Shown: piece by piece, positions 1-8,919 of the stretch
Layout: each line of letters opens with the position of its first letter
Position numbering within the stretch: the stretch's first letter is position 1
Virus record (IMG/VR): IMGVR_UViG_3300027747_003534
Span: 1 to 64,000 of that record
DNA length: 64,000 bases
Direction: 5' to 3' (one strand)
Source of the DNA: a virus
The notes under the pieces: model-generated
What the model saw: the letters and a program-made list of their open reading frames with translations, nothing else
What the model was told of the DNA's origin: nothing
The model's database searches: none
Translations under genes and position numbers: made by a program

Positions 1-1142
1 TAGAGGGAGCTATCGATCAAACAGTTGGTTCGACTACAACAACAGACGCTCCAACCACAACAACTACGGACGCCCCAACCACAACAACTACGGACGCTCC
101 AACCACAACAACTACGGACGCTCCAACCACAACAACTACGGACGCTCCAACCACAACAACTACGGACGCCCCAACCACAACAACAACAGCAGCTCCAACC
201 ACAACAACTACGGTAGCCCCAACCACAACAACTACGGTAGCCCCAACCACAACAACAACAGCAGCTCCAACCACAACAACTACGGTAGCCCCAACCACAA
301 CAACAGCAGCTCCAAGCGGTCCGATATTTTCTGGTATTTCTACCTACTCATCATCCTCAGCAACATATACAACATTTAGTGCTTCAGGATCAGGAACCTC
401 TTCATTAGTTATTAGCAATGTTGTAGCAAATAATAGTCAAGCAGGAGATCATTTCGTAACATTCACAACGTCAGCAGCTGCAATTTTAGATTACGACGAT
501 TTACATTTTACTGGTTCATATTCATATCAAAGTGGAGACACAGGAACTAAGCTTACTTGCTCGACTAATCCCGGTGGATGGGGTTTACAAAAAAATGGAC
601 GTTATTCATACGATTTACCATACACTTACTCTTCTGAAACTGCCAAACCAGCACACTTTATATTACCTGCTGGAACATATAGAATTCAATGGACATATGT
701 TGGTAATGGAGCAGCATCAAAGTCTGTGTCCGTTACGCTTAATCTTTCATCTACAACCAATAATGTTGGCAAATCATTTGCTGACTATGGTGGAGGTTGG
801 TCATCATATCAAGGATTAGGTACAAATAAACTTATTGTTTACAAGATGCCCGGTAATTCACGGTCTCTGTGGTGGACACCAAATACTACAGCAACAACAT
901 TACGATTTGTTATACCGTCCGGTAGTAATGCAGAAGTAAGAGTTCCGACTTCGCGCAGTAGCACTTTATATCCCGGATGGACATATGATGATAAAGGTGG
1001 ATATTGGGCAAAAACTGGTTTATCTGGAATTACATTAGATGTACCAGTTGCGGCATTTTCTGCAAGCGGATCTGCTTTTGACAAACGAATTAACTTTAAT
1101 GGATCGACACCTGCTGCAACAACTATTACTATTTTAAGCTAA
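1..1142 (+). CDS. Tail fibre/adhesin, C-terminal part (5' end outside window)
   Basis: The frame is open from the first base (codons start at position 3) to the TAA at 1140-1142, so the N-terminus lies upstream. About 10 residues in, it enters a threonine-rich linker of 8-residue units (TTTTTDAP, then TTTTTVAP and TTTTTAAP) ending near nt 314. The rest, about 275 residues, is rich in Ser, Thr, Gly and aromatic residues in alternating beta-strand patterns, with no enzyme motif. The layout of long flexible linker then beta-rich tip fits a receptor-binding protein. The same linker occurs in the genes at 1716-4661 and 36382-38211. An AAGGAG ribosome site for the next gene overlaps its stop region. 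The adhesin role is inferred from context and composition. Confidence 0.75.
   Translation, partial: EGAIDQTVGSTTTTDAPTTTTTDAPTTTTTDAPTTTTTDAPTTTTTDAPTTTTTDAPTTTTTAAPTTTTTVAPTTTTTVAPTTTTTAAPTTTTTVAPTTTTAAPSGPIFSGISTYSSSSATYTTFSASGSGTSSLVISNVVANNSQAGDHFVTFTTSAAAILDYDDLHFTGSYSYQSGDTGTKLTCSTNPGGWGLQKNGRYSYDLPYTYSSETAKPAHFILPAGTYRIQWTYVGNGAASKSVSVTLNLSSTTNNVGKSFADYGGGWSSYQGLGTNKLIVYKMPGNSRSLWWTPNTTATTLRFVIPSGSNAEVRVPTSRSSTLYPGWTYDDKGGYWAKTGLSGITLDVPVAAFSASGSAFDKRINFNGSTPAATTITILS
33..314 (+). repeat. 24-bp tandem repeat encoding Thr-rich mucin-like linker
   Basis: Tandem 24-nt units, roughly ACAACAACTACGGACGCTCC plus AACC, encode TTTTTDAP and variants with VAP or AAP. Early units are almost identical at the DNA level, while later ones vary at the D/A/V codon. 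Nearly the same units recur at 2568-2799. Confidence 0.95.
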
Positions 1143-1153
1143 AGGAGCTACTT

Positions 1154-1672
1154 ATGATCGGAGCTAAAATTACTACTAATAATGGGCTAAGGTTTGCGAT
1201 TGTATCTCGTAGCGGTAGCTATTCAATTTCTTGGCAAGCACTTCCAGTAGAACTACAACAAGTTCCTAATGGTTCTACACGTTGGCACCCCATATCTTCT
1301 CACCCAAAAGGAGATTCTATGTCAATAGACGAACCGCCAATTGGAATGTGTTGCATGGTGCGTGACCCACTAGAGAGATTTCGTTCAAGCTGTGCACGAC
1401 AAAAAGTTAGTCCAGAAGAAGGATTGACTAGAGTAGAGCATGATGTTCATTTTTGGACATTAAAATCTATGGGATTACTTCAAGAGGGCGTTACTCATTT
1501 TCGTTTTCCAGATCAACTTAATGACTGTGCTGAATGGCTGGGATTACAAGCCCCAGTTCCTCAATTAAATGAAGAAGCTGAAGAATTAAAACCAGTTTTA
1601 ACACCAGAACAAGAGGCTCGCGTAAGAGAAATTTATGCCGACGATATAGCATTATGGGAGAGCTTGCAATAA
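1154..1672 (+). CDS. Sulfotransferase-like protein (short)
   Basis: A 172-residue protein with AAGGAG about 7 nt before the ATG. Two motifs resemble PAPS-dependent sulfotransferases: an N-terminal SRSGSYSIS segment where the 5'-phosphosulfate loop would be, and MVRDPLERFRSSC, which matches the RDPxxRxxS type 3'-phosphate-binding motif of the Sulfotransfer_2 group. The C-terminus (LTPEQEARVREIYADDI) also fits the family and is nearly the same as in the gene at 8916-9497, a clear paralog. It is shorter than typical sulfotransferases, so it may be a minimal or specialised form. It directly follows a fibre gene, as its paralog follows a fibre and oxygenase pair, suggesting it modifies the fibre or a fibre-linked glycan (inference). 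Confidence 0.6.
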   Translation: MIGAKITTNNGLRFAIVSRSGSYSISWQALPVELQQVPNGSTRWHPISSHPKGDSMSIDEPPIGMCCMVRDPLERFRSSCARQKVSPEEGLTRVEHDVHFWTLKSMGLLQEGVTHFRFPDQLNDCAEWLGLQAPVPQLNEEAEELKPVLTPEQEARVREIYADDIALWESLQ

Positions 1673-1715
1673 AACTTAATTTAATCCCTTTATTTTTTTT
1701 AAATAGGCATATAAC

Positions 1716-4661
1716 ATGATTACTGGCAAATTTTTTATGGTAAATGGACAGGCTAAAGTTTTCCCACCAAAACCACCATCTCCTCCACTTTCTTCATTAT
1801 CTGCGATGACAATAGGAGGCCAAGGAGATCCTCATCTTTATATTACTGTTAGTTCTTTAGATTCTAAAAATAGAATAAGTACTAAAACTATAGCTCAATG
1901 GGGCGACAATAAGCCAGGAGTTTCTGGAAATAATGAGCTTCAGTTATTAAATTTACAGACATCAACAGACACTATAAAAGTTTATTATACAAATAAAGCT
2001 TATGGTAATGCCAAAGTTATTAGTAATATTAGAGTAGTTTACAATACTGTTTCTACAATATATGATGCTACAACCAAAGTAACTGCAGGCCCAGTTAATC
2101 TAAACATCTTAAAAATTGGATCTGGTGCTAATGCTTATCTTAATTTTGAAATGAGTTGGTCTAATATTAATAATATTATAAAATTAGGTGGTGCTATTGT
2201 ACCCATTCTTAAAAGAGTAGCTGAGAGTAATGGAAAACTATGGAACGGTGGAGATGGAGCATTATGGGATGGTTTTGGAAAAGCATTAGCTCCTTATGGT
2301 TTAAGCAGAAGCGATTTTGAAACTGGGATTGGAGTTCAAAATATAGAAGAGGAATTGGTATTAACAGAAGACGAGGCTAATTTCTTAACGGCCTCAGCAG
2401 AAAACTTTACTCAAAATGGTAGTATTTTTGATAATTTACAAAATCTTGGAGAAAATGGAGAAGGAGATAATGCTGCTATTGAAGATTGGGATCCTACCCA
2501 TACTGAGGTTTTAACTGTGCTTGCGAATCCTGTCGGATTAGAGGGTGCTGTGGCTAATATTATTGGCACAACAACTACGGATGCTCCAACCACAACAACT
2601 ACGGACGCTCCAACCACAACAACTACGGATGCGCCAACCACAACAACTACGGATGCGCCAACCACAACAACTACGGATGCGCCAACCACAACAACTACGG
2701 ACGCTCCAACCACAACAACTACGGACGCTCCAACCACAACAACTACGGACGCTCCAACCACAACTACGGTAGAGCCAACAACAACCACTACAGCTTCTCC
2801 GGGAGAAGATCCATACTATCAGAAGGTTGAGTTACTTCTTCACGCAAATAATACCATTAATGATGGGTTTGGAAATCTCAGATTCCCTGACAGTTCCATA
2901 CAAAATCGAATCTGCGCAGCGCAAGGTCAAGCTAATATAACCACTAGCGAAATTGATCAAAGTCCTGTCGGCAGCGGTTGTATATATTTGAACGGTTCAG
3001 CTGCAATGTTGGCGCTTGACACCGGACTAAACGCAGGCACTGATGATCTTACTTTTGAGTTTTGGGGTAAGATTGTTGGAAGTACTGATGGAAACTTTGC
3101 ATCTCCGGAAGGTAATATAATTACTATGGATACTGGTTATGGGTGGGACAAACGAATCCATATCTATCGTGCAAATATCAACCCATATGGACCTGCAATT
3201 TATCAAGTAAGAATGTCCATGCAGATTAGTGGATTTTCTGGACTAACAAACATATGGAGTGCTGACATTACACCTTACATCAACCAATGGGCGCATTATG
3301 CGATTAGTCGTACGAGTGGCGTTACAAAGGTCTTTATAAATGGCTCGGCAGTTACACTTGGTACTGCTCCCGCGACCAGCGAGCCTTGGGATGTGTGGGC
3401 CACAACTGCTAATTTTGTATCTGACAATATTGCGTGGAACTTTCCTGGAACTAATAGTAACTTTCATTATATTGCTATGCCGCTATTTGGATGGTCATAC
3501 GACAAAGTTGTTGGGTTGGTAGATGAAGTTAGGTACACAGTTGGAATTGGTCGCTACTCCTCATCATTCTCTCCACCCACCACCGCATTTCCTGATACCG
3601 GCCCTATTATTGGGCCAAACTCTCCAACAAATCTATCAACAACTGGTGGAGATCAGCAAGTTTCATTGTCCTGGACTGCCCCATTAAGAAATGGTGGAGC
3701 TAGTATCACAGACTACTCAATACAATATTCTTCTGATGGTGGCAGTTCATGGACAAGTTTCTCTCATTCAGCAAGCTCTAGCACCTCAGCTATAGTTACA
3801 GGATTAACAAATACCACAACATACAAGTTCAGGGTAGCGGCAATTAATTCTGCTGGAACTGGTCAGTATACATTACCGGTGGATGCTATACCAAACGTAC
3901 CGGTTACAATTATAACACAGCCCAAGAACGACTATGCTACCACTAGTAGTCAGAATATAACATTTAGCGTTACAGCATCTGGTGGTGGTGGAAGCTTGTC
4001 CTATCAATGGCAGTACTATGGAGCTGATTATAATAATAATGACTATGATTACAAATGGAGAAATATTTCTGGTGCTACGTCTTCTTCTTATGTTACAAAT
4101 GGTAACACATTATCAGACTATAGTCTTCTAGGATATGATTTTTATAGCTATGCGGCAGCAAAATTACGATGTGCTGTTTCTCCAGTTAGTGGAGGATCTC
4201 CCACATATACTGATGGAGTAAGATTTATTGAACTAGACTATCTACATTCTCCACAACCAAACTGGTACGGAAGTCAAGGAAGCTACCCCAGCTGGGGTCA
4301 GCCACAAACGTTCTCTCCGAGTTCTGGAGAAAATCTTGTGCTCGACCTTTACGATTATGGTATGGCATACCCAGATATGTCTTGGTATACGGGGAATGAT
4401 ACTATGCTTAAAATTCAAGTTGCTACAAATGGTTACACAGATAGTGCTGACTGGACCGATTTGTACACTCAAAATTTCCGTGGGTCTGTTTATCTTTCTA
4501 ATTACAATATCACGCCCGATACTGGAACAAAGTATTACCGAGCTATTCTTGTTAACAAGTGGCCTTATTCTGTGAACAATAACACAAGTTCTGCCACACA
4601 TGCTACTCAGCATATTTATGCTCATAATAACTATGATGCTGTTGCAGTCACATGGCCATAA
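1716..4661 (+). CDS. Large modular adhesin: Thr-rich linker, LamG-like, FN3, Ig-like domains
   Basis: A 981-residue protein. Residues 1-280 are a unique AT-rich-coded part that may anchor it to the virion. Residues about 285-360 are the TTTTTDAP linker. Residues about 365-630 look like a LamG/concanavalin-type domain (VELLLHANN, LTFEFWGKI, QWAHYAISR, KVFINGSAV, VDEVRYTVG). Residues about 630-725 are a fibronectin type III domain (VSLSWTAP, ITDYSIQYSS, TTTYKFRVAAINSAGTG). Next comes an Ig-like region (VTIITQP, LSYQWQYY) and a beta-rich C-terminus. Base composition changes at the linker: a sample line before it (2101-2160) is about 28% GC and one after it (2941-3000) about 45%, suggesting the C-terminal modules were acquired. 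Probably a receptor- or glycan-binding tail appendage. Confidence 0.8.
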   Translation: MITGKFFMVNGQAKVFPPKPPSPPLSSLSAMTIGGQGDPHLYITVSSLDSKNRISTKTIAQWGDNKPGVSGNNELQLLNLQTSTDTIKVYYTNKAYGNAKVISNIRVVYNTVSTIYDATTKVTAGPVNLNILKIGSGANAYLNFEMSWSNINNIIKLGGAIVPILKRVAESNGKLWNGGDGALWDGFGKALAPYGLSRSDFETGIGVQNIEEELVLTEDEANFLTASAENFTQNGSIFDNLQNLGENGEGDNAAIEDWDPTHTEVLTVLANPVGLEGAVANIIGTTTTDAPTTTTTDAPTTTTTDAPTTTTTDAPTTTTTDAPTTTTTDAPTTTTTDAPTTTTTDAPTTTTVEPTTTTTASPGEDPYYQKVELLLHANNTINDGFGNLRFPDSSIQNRICAAQGQANITTSEIDQSPVGSGCIYLNGSAAMLALDTGLNAGTDDLTFEFWGKIVGSTDGNFASPEGNIITMDTGYGWDKRIHIYRANINPYGPAIYQVRMSMQISGFSGLTNIWSADITPYINQWAHYAISRTSGVTKVFINGSAVTLGTAPATSEPWDVWATTANFVSDNIAWNFPGTNSNFHYIAMPLFGWSYDKVVGLVDEVRYTVGIGRYSSSFSPPTTAFPDTGPIIGPNSPTNLSTTGGDQQVSLSWTAPLRNGGASITDYSIQYSSDGGSSWTSFSHSASSSTSAIVTGLTNTTTYKFRVAAINSAGTGQYTLPVDAIPNVPVTIITQPKNDYATTSSQNITFSVTASGGGGSLSYQWQYYGADYNNNDYDYKWRNISGATSSSYVTNGNTLSDYSLLGYDFYSYAAAKLRCAVSPVSGGSPTYTDGVRFIELDYLHSPQPNWYGSQGSYPSWGQPQTFSPSSGENLVLDLYDYGMAYPDMSWYTGNDTMLKIQVATNGYTDSADWTDLYTQNFRGSVYLSNYNITPDTGTKYYRAILVNKWPYSVNNNTSSATHATQHIYAHNNYDAVAVTWP
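2568..2799 (+). repeat. 24-bp tandem repeat encoding Thr-rich linker (second locus)
   Basis: Same 24-nt unit as at 33-314, encoding TTTTTDAP about eight times before degenerating to TTTTVEPTTTTTASP. Units differ mainly at silent or GAT/GAC and GCT/GCG positions. The array sits at the change from AT-rich to GC-richer coding sequence inside the adhesin gene. Confidence 0.95.
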
Positions 4662-4688
4662 CTCTCTTTCTATAAAGGATAAATAATA

Positions 4689-4952
4689 ATGATATTACAA
4701 ACTCCAATAATGCTAATGATAAATAATGAACAAGTAGAAACTTCTAACTTAGATATTATCTTAATAGATCATCAATCTAGAAAATTGGTCTTAGCTAGAT
4801 TAGGCCCTATGTTCGCTCCATTAGTTTTGTGGAACAAAGAAGCATATGATTCTGTTGGCGACTATACTCAGGCTCAAGTTGAAGATAGAATATTAGAATT
4901 ACTAGGAGATAATCCACAATACAAATTACAATCATTAATTATCTCAGAATAA
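4689..4952 (+). CDS. Hypothetical 87-residue protein
   Basis: A small gene with an AAAGGA ribosome site about 10 nt before the ATG, between the large adhesin and the DxH glycosyltransferase. It is acidic and soluble-looking with no signal peptide or membrane segment. The C-terminal half (YTQAQVEDRILELLGDNP) looks helical and the middle (IILIDHQSRKLVLARLGPMF) looks like beta strands. I do not recognise a family. Its position suggests a fibre-assembly chaperone or small virion protein, but nothing in the sequence proves this. Confidence 0.6.
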   Translation: MILQTPIMLMINNEQVETSNLDIILIDHQSRKLVLARLGPMFAPLVLWNKEAYDSVGDYTQAQVEDRILELLGDNPQYKLQSLIISE

Positions 4953-4970
4953 TTATAATTTATAATAAAA

Positions 4971-5831
4971 ATGAATAAATTATTAACAATAGGAACAGCT
5001 TGTTATGATGACTTTGATGGAGTTTATTTTACTGTTCAAAGCTTAAGAGCACATCATTCAGTCTTAAAAAATAATGATATAGAAATAATAGTGCTAGACA
5101 ATAATCCAGATAGTGTTCATGGTCAGGAAACAGCCAAGTTTATAAATGGCTGGGCATCAGATATTGCTAAGTATGTTCCACTCAAAGATAAACCAAGTTC
5201 TTTTAACAAGTACAAAATAGTTGATCATGCTAATGGTCAGTATGTATTAATTTTAGATTGTCATGTATTATTAGTAAACAATGCTATAGAGTCCTTATTA
5301 AACTACTATAAAGACCATCCAGACTGTAAAGATTTAGTTCAGGGTCCATTACTCTACGATGATTTAAAAAATTGCTCGTCAGAGTTTAAGGACGAATGGA
5401 GAGGAGATATGTATGGTATATGGTGGAATAACAATGAGGCTTTATCTAAGAATGAGCCCTTTGAAATAAAGATGCAGGGTATGGGATTGTGCTCATTTGA
5501 AAAGAAAAATTGGCCTGGTATTTGTCAGCACTTTAAAGGCTTTGGGGGCGAAGAAGGATATATATCCGAGAAGTTTAGGAGAAACGGAGGGAAAAATATT
5601 TGTATACCTCAGCTAAAGTGGATTCACCGATTCGGCCGACCCAACGGAGTTAAATATCCACTAATATTAGAAGATAGAATATGGAATTATTTTGTGGGTT
5701 GGCTTGAAATAACCAGAGATCCTAATCACCATATGATAGTTGATACTTATAATCATTTTAAGGGACGAGTTTCTCAAGACAATTTGGATAATATATTAGA
5801 AAGAGCTAAAAATAAGATCTTTAATAGCTAA
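4971..5831 (+). CDS. GT-A-fold glycosyltransferase with DxH motif
   Basis: A 286-residue protein. The N-terminus has the nucleotide-sugar-binding pattern of GT-A (GT2-like) enzymes: LLTIGTACYDD, then IEIIVLDNNPDS. At residues 96-98 the metal motif reads D-C-H (LILDCHVLL), DxH rather than DxD. DxH is typical of GT27 polypeptide GalNAc-transferases. The later GFGGEEGYISEKFRRNGG segment, from about residue 192, resembles the acceptor-side GGEN-E motif of that group. No membrane segment, so it would act in the cytoplasm. It lies just after genes with long threonine repeats, so O-glycosylation of those linkers is an attractive but unproven role. Other GT2 subgroups remain possible. Confidence 0.75.
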   Translation: MNKLLTIGTACYDDFDGVYFTVQSLRAHHSVLKNNDIEIIVLDNNPDSVHGQETAKFINGWASDIAKYVPLKDKPSSFNKYKIVDHANGQYVLILDCHVLLVNNAIESLLNYYKDHPDCKDLVQGPLLYDDLKNCSSEFKDEWRGDMYGIWWNNNEALSKNEPFEIKMQGMGLCSFEKKNWPGICQHFKGFGGEEGYISEKFRRNGGKNICIPQLKWIHRFGRPNGVKYPLILEDRIWNYFVGWLEITRDPNHHMIVDTYNHFKGRVSQDNLDNILERAKNKIFNS

Positions 5832-5834
5832 ATA

Positions 5835-5853
5835 GAGCAATACTATCTTGCTC
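5835..5853 (+). other. Short hairpin after glycosyltransferase gene
   Basis: GAGCAA (5835-5840) and TTGCTC (5848-5853) are a perfect 6-bp inverted repeat around a 7-nt loop, just after the stop codon. No T-run follows, so it is not a standard intrinsic terminator. It may be an RNA 3'-end structure, or part of the regulatory block that continues into the GGTGTATTA motif. Confidence 0.35.
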
Positions 5854-5856
5854 ACG

Positions 5857-5914
5857 GGTGTATTAATTATTATCATAATCTATAGTATTAGTAAAAATAG
5901 GACTACATCTTAAG
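5857..5914 (+). promoter_or_regulatory. Putative phage promoter, GGTGTATTA motif (copy 1)
   Basis: GGTGTATTA at 5857-5865 is followed by an AT-rich stretch containing CATAATCTA, 50 nt before the ATG at 5915. The same motif, or a one-base variant, occurs at 13249, 21836 and 38282 and, inverted, at 21818-21824, always between genes and pointing into the next gene. Promoter function is inferred from this recurrence. Confidence 0.45.
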
Positions 5915-6808
5915 ATGGCCGTAAATAATCTTATTACATTTCGCAAAGGAACAGCTTCGGTATGGACCTCGATAAATCCAGTATTAGCTAGTGGTGAACC
6001 GGGCTATGATTTAACAAATGGTGTTCTTAAGATAGGCGATGGTGTTTCGAATTGGGTAGCTCTTAGTGGAATAGGATCGACTAGTGTTGGTGGTTCATCG
6101 TCCTCTATTATTGGAGTTAGAGGAATAATAAATACAACAGGGACATTGACCAGTTTCGCCGTATCAGGAGGCTACTCGGTTGGATATTTAGATTTATTTC
6201 AGAATGGTGTTAAATTATTAAGTGGTAGTGATTTTACTGCAACTAATGGAACTTCAGTAACTTTGACTAATAGTGTGCCATCTGGAACGGCTTTAGAATA
6301 TACTAGTTTAGGATTAACAGCGATATTAAGTGGAATAGCTCCCGGTTTATCAGGATCACCAGCTATTAGTTCGTCAAATGATTTAACAACGGGTTTTTAT
6401 TTTCCGAGTTCTGGTAATATTTCAGTAGTTGGCAATTTGGGAATAGGAACATCAACACCTTCAAGCAAACTTCAAGTGGTTGGAACTGTTACTGCTAATA
6501 GTGGTAATTTTAGCAATAGTTTGCAAGTTAATAATGTTAATGTTAGTGTTAGCGGCCACTCTCATATTATTGGAGATGTGACTGGATTACAAACAATCTT
6601 AGATGGTAAACAAGTTGCTGGCAGCTATGCTGCAACTTCTCATACTCATACGACTTCACAGGTTACTGATTTTAATTCTTCTGTTAGTGGTTTATTACCA
6701 ATTACTAATATAATTGCTGGAAATGGAATTAATGTTGCTATTAGTGGCACCACAGCTATTATAACCAGTGTTGGACCAAAACTTGGTACTATCATAGCTT
6801 TAAGTTAA
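5915..6808 (+). CDS. Tail fibre protein with Mtd-type N-terminal domain
   Basis: A 297-residue fibre. Residues 5-50 match the N-terminal prism domain found in the major tropism determinant and many fibres: FRKGTASVW, NPVLASGEPGYD, LKIGDGVSNWVAL. The middle has LGIGTSTPSSKLQVVG, common in bacterial and phage adhesins with trimeric heads. A histidine-rich trimer segment follows (GHSHIIGDVTGLQTILDGK, then SHTHTTSQVTDF). HxH pairs of this kind bind metal along the axis in known fibres. It starts a new transcription block after the GGTGTATTA motif. A paralog with the same N-terminal type is at 40706-41701. It probably forms a trimeric appendage, with the N-terminus packing on the virion. Confidence 0.85.
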   Translation: MAVNNLITFRKGTASVWTSINPVLASGEPGYDLTNGVLKIGDGVSNWVALSGIGSTSVGGSSSSIIGVRGIINTTGTLTSFAVSGGYSVGYLDLFQNGVKLLSGSDFTATNGTSVTLTNSVPSGTALEYTSLGLTAILSGIAPGLSGSPAISSSNDLTTGFYFPSSGNISVVGNLGIGTSTPSSKLQVVGTVTANSGNFSNSLQVNNVNVSVSGHSHIIGDVTGLQTILDGKQVAGSYAATSHTHTTSQVTDFNSSVSGLLPITNIIAGNGINVAISGTTAIITSVGPKLGTIIALS

Positions 6809-6818
6809 AAGGTAAAAT

Positions 6819-7193
6819 ATGGCTAATCCAAATATTAATAGTGTCTCTAATATTTATGCTAATAATTCATCAGTTAGTTTAACTACTACTAATTCTACAT
6901 TATTAGTTAGTAACTCTGCTAGTAGTAATAAATTATTCTTAATAGATGGTATTACTGTTGCTAATATTGATACAGCTAATGCAGTTACAGTAACTATAAC
7001 TCTTTATCGTACAGCAGATAATTCTGGAACAGCCTATGAATTAGGATCAACAGTTAGTATTCCCGCTAATTCCTCATTAATTATTGTTGATAAAAATCAA
7101 GGAGTTAGCTTACTAGAAGCTCAATCAATTTATGCTACAGCAGGAACAGCAAATAAATTAAAAATTAATACCTCTTGGAAGGAATATTCTTAA
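6819..7193 (+). CDS. Small beta-rich virion protein (124 residues)
   Basis: Starts 10 nt after the previous stop with an AAAGG ribosome site. It contains alternating hydrophobic and polar stretches typical of a beta-sandwich (SSVSLTTTNSTLLVSN, ITVANIDTANAVTVTITLYR, GSTVSIPANSSLIIVDKN) and no cysteines or catalytic motif. Proteins of this size and pattern occur among fibre genes of large phages as decoration or adaptor proteins. Its TAA overlaps the next ATG (TAATG), implying coupled translation with the FN3 fibre. The role is inferred. Confidence 0.7.
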   Translation: MANPNINSVSNIYANNSSVSLTTTNSTLLVSNSASSNKLFLIDGITVANIDTANAVTVTITLYRTADNSGTAYELGSTVSIPANSSLIIVDKNQGVSLLEAQSIYATAGTANKLKINTSWKEYS

Positions 7194-8434
7194 TGAGAGT
7201 TAGAGGAGGATTAATAGGATCTAATCCATCAGTATCTCAAACTGTTGCTAGTAACATATGGCATATTAGAGATGCTGAATCTTATAGTAGATCTGGAAAT
7301 TGGGCTGCGCTTCCCGGCGTTCCTACGGGTTTGACGGGAACAAACGGCAATACGCAAGTGTCACTAACGTGGACTGCTCCGGCGGCGACTGGTGGATATG
7401 CCATCACGGACTATACGGTGCAGTATTCTTCAAATAGCGGAATCAGTTGGACGACGTTTTCTCGGTCGGCATCGACTGCGACCAGTGTGGTCGTGACCAG
7501 CCTGACCAATGGAACGACATATTTGTTTAGAGTCGCTGCCGTGACCGTACTGGGAACAGGCGCGTACTCGACCACGTTCAGCGGATCACCTGCTGGATCG
7601 TTGCTTTCGCTTGCTTATACAGAGGGAAGCTGGAACGGAATCGGATCATCTGCTTCCCCGTATACAAGTAGCAGTACTTTTGGCCCGATGAACTCAACAG
7701 AACTGCCATTTTCATTCACTGCAACCGCAGACTGCGATGTCCTTTTTTCGTTCAATCACTATAACGAAGAATGGAACGACAATCACAGTGCGCAGACGGT
7801 TTACATACGCATATACAATACAGCCCGCACCAGCTACACAACCTTGCCTTATAGGGCAAGTCAATATAATGGCGACGGAACCTCTGCGACATTTGCACTA
7901 ACAACGCGCCTGTTCAGTGGCGAGACACTTAAATTTTATGTGCAAGGAGATGCACCGTACAGCCAACCTATTGATCGCTACAGAAACGTATCCGTTTCTG
8001 CATCCACCCCATCCGCTTCCAAGATTGCGTTATTGCAGACTGGTTCGCTGGGTTCTTTCTCTGGGGTTGGCACTTCGTCCAGTAAGCTGATTGCACCAAC
8101 GCCAATCGCCGCAGCAAAAATGAATACCTACATAAATGCAAACCCAATCCAATATAATGCTTTTAACAGTACAATCCCAGTGTTGGTGGTTCTTGAGAAT
8201 TGCACTGTTTATTTCTCGGCAACTGTACAATCACTCCCAGATGACAATAATCAGAATCTTGTCATTCAAGGCTACTCCACGACGGGTCAATTTTTGAACG
8301 GCCTAGGTTCTGCGTATATTGCGGAAGGCACAACAGGAACATCAAGTCTGACGCTTCCCAGAGGTACGCCGTTTTGGTTTTTGCAAGGCAGTGGCGGCAC
8401 TCAAGTATCTAACCTTCAAGTGTGGGCAACATGA
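7193..8434 (+). CDS. FN3-containing fibre/tip protein, chimeric composition
   Basis: A 413-residue protein. I take the ATG at 7193, which overlaps the previous stop and has GGAAGGA upstream; a TTG at 7175 is less likely. Residues 1-36 (MRVRGGLIGSNPSVS...IRDAESYSRSGNW) are coded in the AT-rich style of the neighbours. From about nt 7300 the DNA becomes GC-rich (line 7321-7380 is about 53% GC by hand count; line 6841-6900 is 25%). Residues about 40-140 are an FN3 domain (VSLTWTAP, ITDYTVQYSS, TTYLFRVAAVTVLGTG) close to those at 3607-3890 and 36676-36960. The rest is beta-rich without recognised motifs. A native anchor carrying a transferred receptor-binding tip is the simplest reading. Confidence 0.8.
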   Translation: MRVRGGLIGSNPSVSQTVASNIWHIRDAESYSRSGNWAALPGVPTGLTGTNGNTQVSLTWTAPAATGGYAITDYTVQYSSNSGISWTTFSRSASTATSVVVTSLTNGTTYLFRVAAVTVLGTGAYSTTFSGSPAGSLLSLAYTEGSWNGIGSSASPYTSSSTFGPMNSTELPFSFTATADCDVLFSFNHYNEEWNDNHSAQTVYIRIYNTARTSYTTLPYRASQYNGDGTSATFALTTRLFSGETLKFYVQGDAPYSQPIDRYRNVSVSASTPSASKIALLQTGSLGSFSGVGTSSSKLIAPTPIAAAKMNTYINANPIQYNAFNSTIPVLVVLENCTVYFSATVQSLPDDNNQNLVIQGYSTTGQFLNGLGSAYIAEGTTGTSSLTLPRGTPFWFLQGSGGTQVSNLQVWAT

Positions 8435-8919
8435 TAACAATAAATAATGTTGCATTACCAGAAATCACTCAGGAGTGGCTGAATTCTCATTATCACTTAC
8501 CCATAGTAGGACGTAAACCAATAGAGGTTTTGCTCAATTCTCAGCCGCCGTCAGAGGAGCGTTATCGTGGCCCTGGTTGTAATCATAATTTTGATCTTGG
8601 TATTGATGCTTACAAAACAACGTCATGTAGAATTAGTGGTAGAATGATATACCCTCCAGGAGGCTATATGGACTGGCACACCAATGGAGATTGGCCAGGG
8701 AGGCGCATGTATGCTGCTTGGAGTGAGAACGGAAAAAGCGGAATGTTGTGGTTCAGAGACGGCAAGACGGTAGTGGATTGGGATAAGCCGGGATGGAATA
8801 TTCGTACATTCAAATGCCCCGAGTGGCACGCTGTTTTTTCAAAATGCTGGCGGGTGAGCGTCGGTTGGAATCTTGATTTTCCTCCGAGTCAAGATTGGCA
8901 ACAAGGAGTCACAAAATGA
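8431..8919 (+). CDS. 2-oxoglutarate/Fe(II) oxygenase-like protein
   Basis: A 162-residue protein. The ATG at 8431 overlaps the previous stop as ATGA; an in-frame GTG at 8422 is less likely. The segment GGYMDWHTNGDW, followed about 60 residues later by EWHAVFSKCWRVSVGW, resembles the double-stranded beta-helix core of 2OG-Fe(II) oxygenases: first His with a nearby acid, then a distal His and an Arg that holds 2-oxoglutarate. The first motif reads HTNGD rather than a plain HxD, so the second metal ligand is uncertain. Such enzymes hydroxylate proteins or small molecules. Its place between a fibre and a sulfotransferase-like gene suggests modification of the fibre. The family call is moderate. 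Confidence 0.5.
   Translation: MITINNVALPEITQEWLNSHYHLPIVGRKPIEVLLNSQPPSEERYRGPGCNHNFDLGIDAYKTTSCRISGRMIYPPGGYMDWHTNGDWPGRRMYAAWSENGKSGMLWFRDGKTVVDWDKPGWNIRTFKCPEWHAVFSKCWRVSVGWNLDFPPSQDWQQGVTK

Noticed and set aside
17-298. Minus-strand open frame of VVVVVGA repeats opposite the Thr linker (also at 2411-2788 and 37692-37892)
   Set aside because: Mirror image of a codon-biased 24-bp repeat on the real plus-strand gene; no ribosome site or family signal.
1812-1850. Von Willebrand D-type domain from GGQGDPHLY in the large adhesin
   Set aside because: Only the GDPH core matches; the rest of that domain, including its cysteines, is missing.
2568-2799. CRISPR-like evenly spaced repeats
   Set aside because: Units are directly adjacent without spacers and encode an in-frame Thr linker.
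5835-5853. Intrinsic terminator after the DxH glycosyltransferase
   Set aside because: 6-bp stem without a following T-run; kept only as a hairpin of unknown role.
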